DNA of 13,181 nucleotides from Candidatus Liptonbacteria bacterium RIFOXYD1_FULL_36_11 (lineage in GTDB: Bacteria; Patescibacteriota; Minisyncoccia; UBA6257; XYB1-36-10), in NCBI GenBank assembly GCA_001821375.1, contig MHLG01000001.1, positions 2,052 to 15,232 on the forward strand. The letters are read 5' to 3'. The notes below the pieces were generated by a model that saw only the letters and a list, made by a program, of their open reading frames with translations, was not told the DNA's origin and ran no database searches. A program made the translations under genes and the position numbers. The first letter of the stretch is position 1, and each line of letters opens with the position of its first letter. Of the stretch, positions 12,201 through 13,181 are shown in pieces.

Positions 12201-13181
12201 TTAATTGTCAGTTTTTGATTCAAAGCCGCGATCTCCTTCGTTTCCAAGAAACACTTCGCGAGGTTTGGCGCCTTCTCCAGGCCCTATTATGCCTTTTTCT
12301 TCCATAATATCAAGGAGGCGGGCGGCGCGAGCATAGCCTACTTTCAAGCGGCGCTGGAGTAGGGAGGCGGAAGCTTTCCCGGCTTGGCGGACAGTTTCTA
12401 TTGCTTCTTCTAAAAGATCGTCATCGTCTCCATTTCCGGTATATTGATCAAAGATATTATTGTTAGAAATTATATCGGAGAGGTTTTTCGGAGAATTTTT
12501 TTCCGAATATCCACCATTAACACTGTCAAATTGCGGCGCGGATTCAGAAACCTCCTCGGCAATTTGTTTGTTATTTTCTCTGATAAAGGAGGCTACTTCT
12601 CCTATTTCATCTTCGGTAATAAAAGCTCCTTGAATTCTTTTAGGTTTGGAAAATTGCGGGCTGACAAAAAGCATATCGCCACCACCTAAAAGTTTTTCAG
12701 CACCGGCGGTGTCTAAAATAGTTCTGGAATCTATTTGACTAGCAACTTTCAGGGCGACACGGGTAGTGATATTAGCTTTAATTAAGCCGGTGATGACTTC
12801 TACGGATGGTCTTTGGGTAGCGAGAATAAGGTGAATGCCGACAGCACGCGCCATTTGAGCGACACGGACAATATAACCTTCAACTTCTTTACCAAAAGAA
12901 GCCATTAAGTCGGCGAGTTCATCTATAATAATTATAATAAAGGGAAGTTTTTCTCCATCTTTACGCTTAGCAACTTTTTCGTTAAAGCTATCAATGTCTC
13001 TAGCGCCATTTTGTTGGAGTAGTTCGTAGCGTTTTTCCATTTCGCCGATAGCCCAACGAAAAACACCAACGGCTTTTTTATTTTGAGTGACAACAGGGGA
13101 GATTAAATGAGGAATGCCTTCGTAGACGGAAAGTTCCACACGTTTTGGATCTATCATAATCATACGTAGAGTTTCGGGGGA
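12201..13181 (-). CDS. ftsK: DNA translocase FtsK/SpoIIIE, C-terminal part (5' end outside the window)
   Basis: This hexameric motor pumps chromosomal DNA through the division septum. The frame is open to the window edge, starting inside the motor domain with Ser-Pro-Glu-Thr-Leu-Arg-Met-Ile-Met-Ile-Asp-Pro-Lys-Arg, which matches the usual text after Walker A. The ATG at 13163 is therefore internal, and the gene is cut by the window, not truncated in nature. In the visible 326 residues, Walker B is IIIIIDELADLM (about 82-93). It is followed by LILATQRPSVEVITGLIKAN and GAEKLLGGGDMLF. After a Ser/Asn/Asp-rich linker (about 207-252) comes the winged-helix gamma domain (about 255-312, RQAGKASASLLQRRLKVGYA ... 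IMEEKGIIGPGEGAKPREV), which reads KOPS-type polarity sequences. Walker A and the N-terminal membrane region are not visible. Confidence 0.95.
   Translation of the reverse strand, partial: SPETLRMIMIDPKRVELSVYEGIPHLISPVVTQNKKAVGVFRWAIGEMEKRYELLQQNGARDIDSFNEKVAKRKDGEKLPFIIIIIDELADLMASFGKEVEGYIVRVAQMARAVGIHLILATQRPSVEVITGLIKANITTRVALKVASQIDSRTILDTAGAEKLLGGGDMLFVSPQFSKPKRIQGAFITEDEIGEVASFIRENNKQIAEEVSESAPQFDSVNGGYSEKNSPKNLSDIISNNNIFDQYTGNGDDDDLLEEAIETVRQAGKASASLLQRRLKVGYARAARLLDIMEEKGIIGPGEGAKPREVFLGNEGDRGFESKTDN

Noticed and set aside
1..13181. UGA recoding as glycine, as in Gracilibacteria/SR1
   Set aside because: Conserved genes use normal glycine and tryptophan codons with no in-frame TGA, and the binding-protein gene ends at TGA at the expected length. 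The interrupting stop in the broken gene is TAG.
1..13181. CRISPR array, insertion sequence, integrase site or rRNA/tRNA genes
   Set aside because: No regularly spaced direct repeats, transposase or integrase frames, or structured RNA gene sequences were seen.

Overview
The window is low-GC, gene-dense bacterial DNA that most resembles a Candidatus Patescibacteria (CPR, Parcubacteria-type) chromosome. This is an inference from several points. The metal-binding protein is tethered by an uncleaved membrane anchor with no lipobox. FolD and SHMT carry divergent family motifs. The short palindromes TCCGCCAAAGGCGGA and TCCTTCGACAGGCTCAGGA are of kinds I recall as dispersed repeats in such genomes. 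A Pro/Ala-rich miniprotein is present, and several genes start at or just after the transcription start of an extended -10 promoter. Stops are TAA, TAG and one TGA, and nothing suggests UGA recoding.

Layout: genes on the + strand run from 99 to 10089 and genes on the - strand from 13181 back to 10149. They converge on a shared bidirectional terminator near 10092-10130. Positions 1-1110 are accessory: a ribbon-helix-helix antitoxin with a RelE-type toxin, a GC-rich palindrome, and a small nucleotidyltransferase-fold protein closed by a terminator that overlaps its stop codon. Positions 1200-2956 hold an unknown charged protein, a seven-helix-scale membrane protein with two lycopene-cyclase-like halves, and a 54-residue Pro/Ala/Glu-rich miniprotein followed by a strong terminator.

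Positions 3013-5529 are a complete zinc/manganese ABC importer (binding protein, ATPase, permease). Positions 5690-6962 pair an ECF-like sigma factor with an overlapping membrane protein that is a plausible anti-sigma or signal-sensing partner. Positions 7020-9729 carry glyA and folD, which together move one-carbon units from serine onto tetrahydrofolate and interconvert them. Between them lies a roughly 550-base stretch with a good promoter and the remains of a small Cys-rich gene, or else a structured leader RNA. FolD contains an in-frame palindromic repeat. A small unknown gene (9829-10089) ends the + strand block.

The - strand holds the C-terminal part of ftsK (its 5' end lies beyond the window), a RodZ/YmfM-like membrane HTH protein with a terminator, and recA with its own promoter and a 20-bp palindrome over the predicted transcription start. 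The order ftsK - rodZ-like - recA resembles a compacted version of the Bacillus spoIIIE-ymfM-pgsA-cinA-recA block. I did not find a new multi-gene defence or mobile system. The best leads are the repeat inside folD, the sigma/membrane-protein pair, the duplicated cyclase-like membrane protein, and the broken gene or leader RNA upstream of folD.
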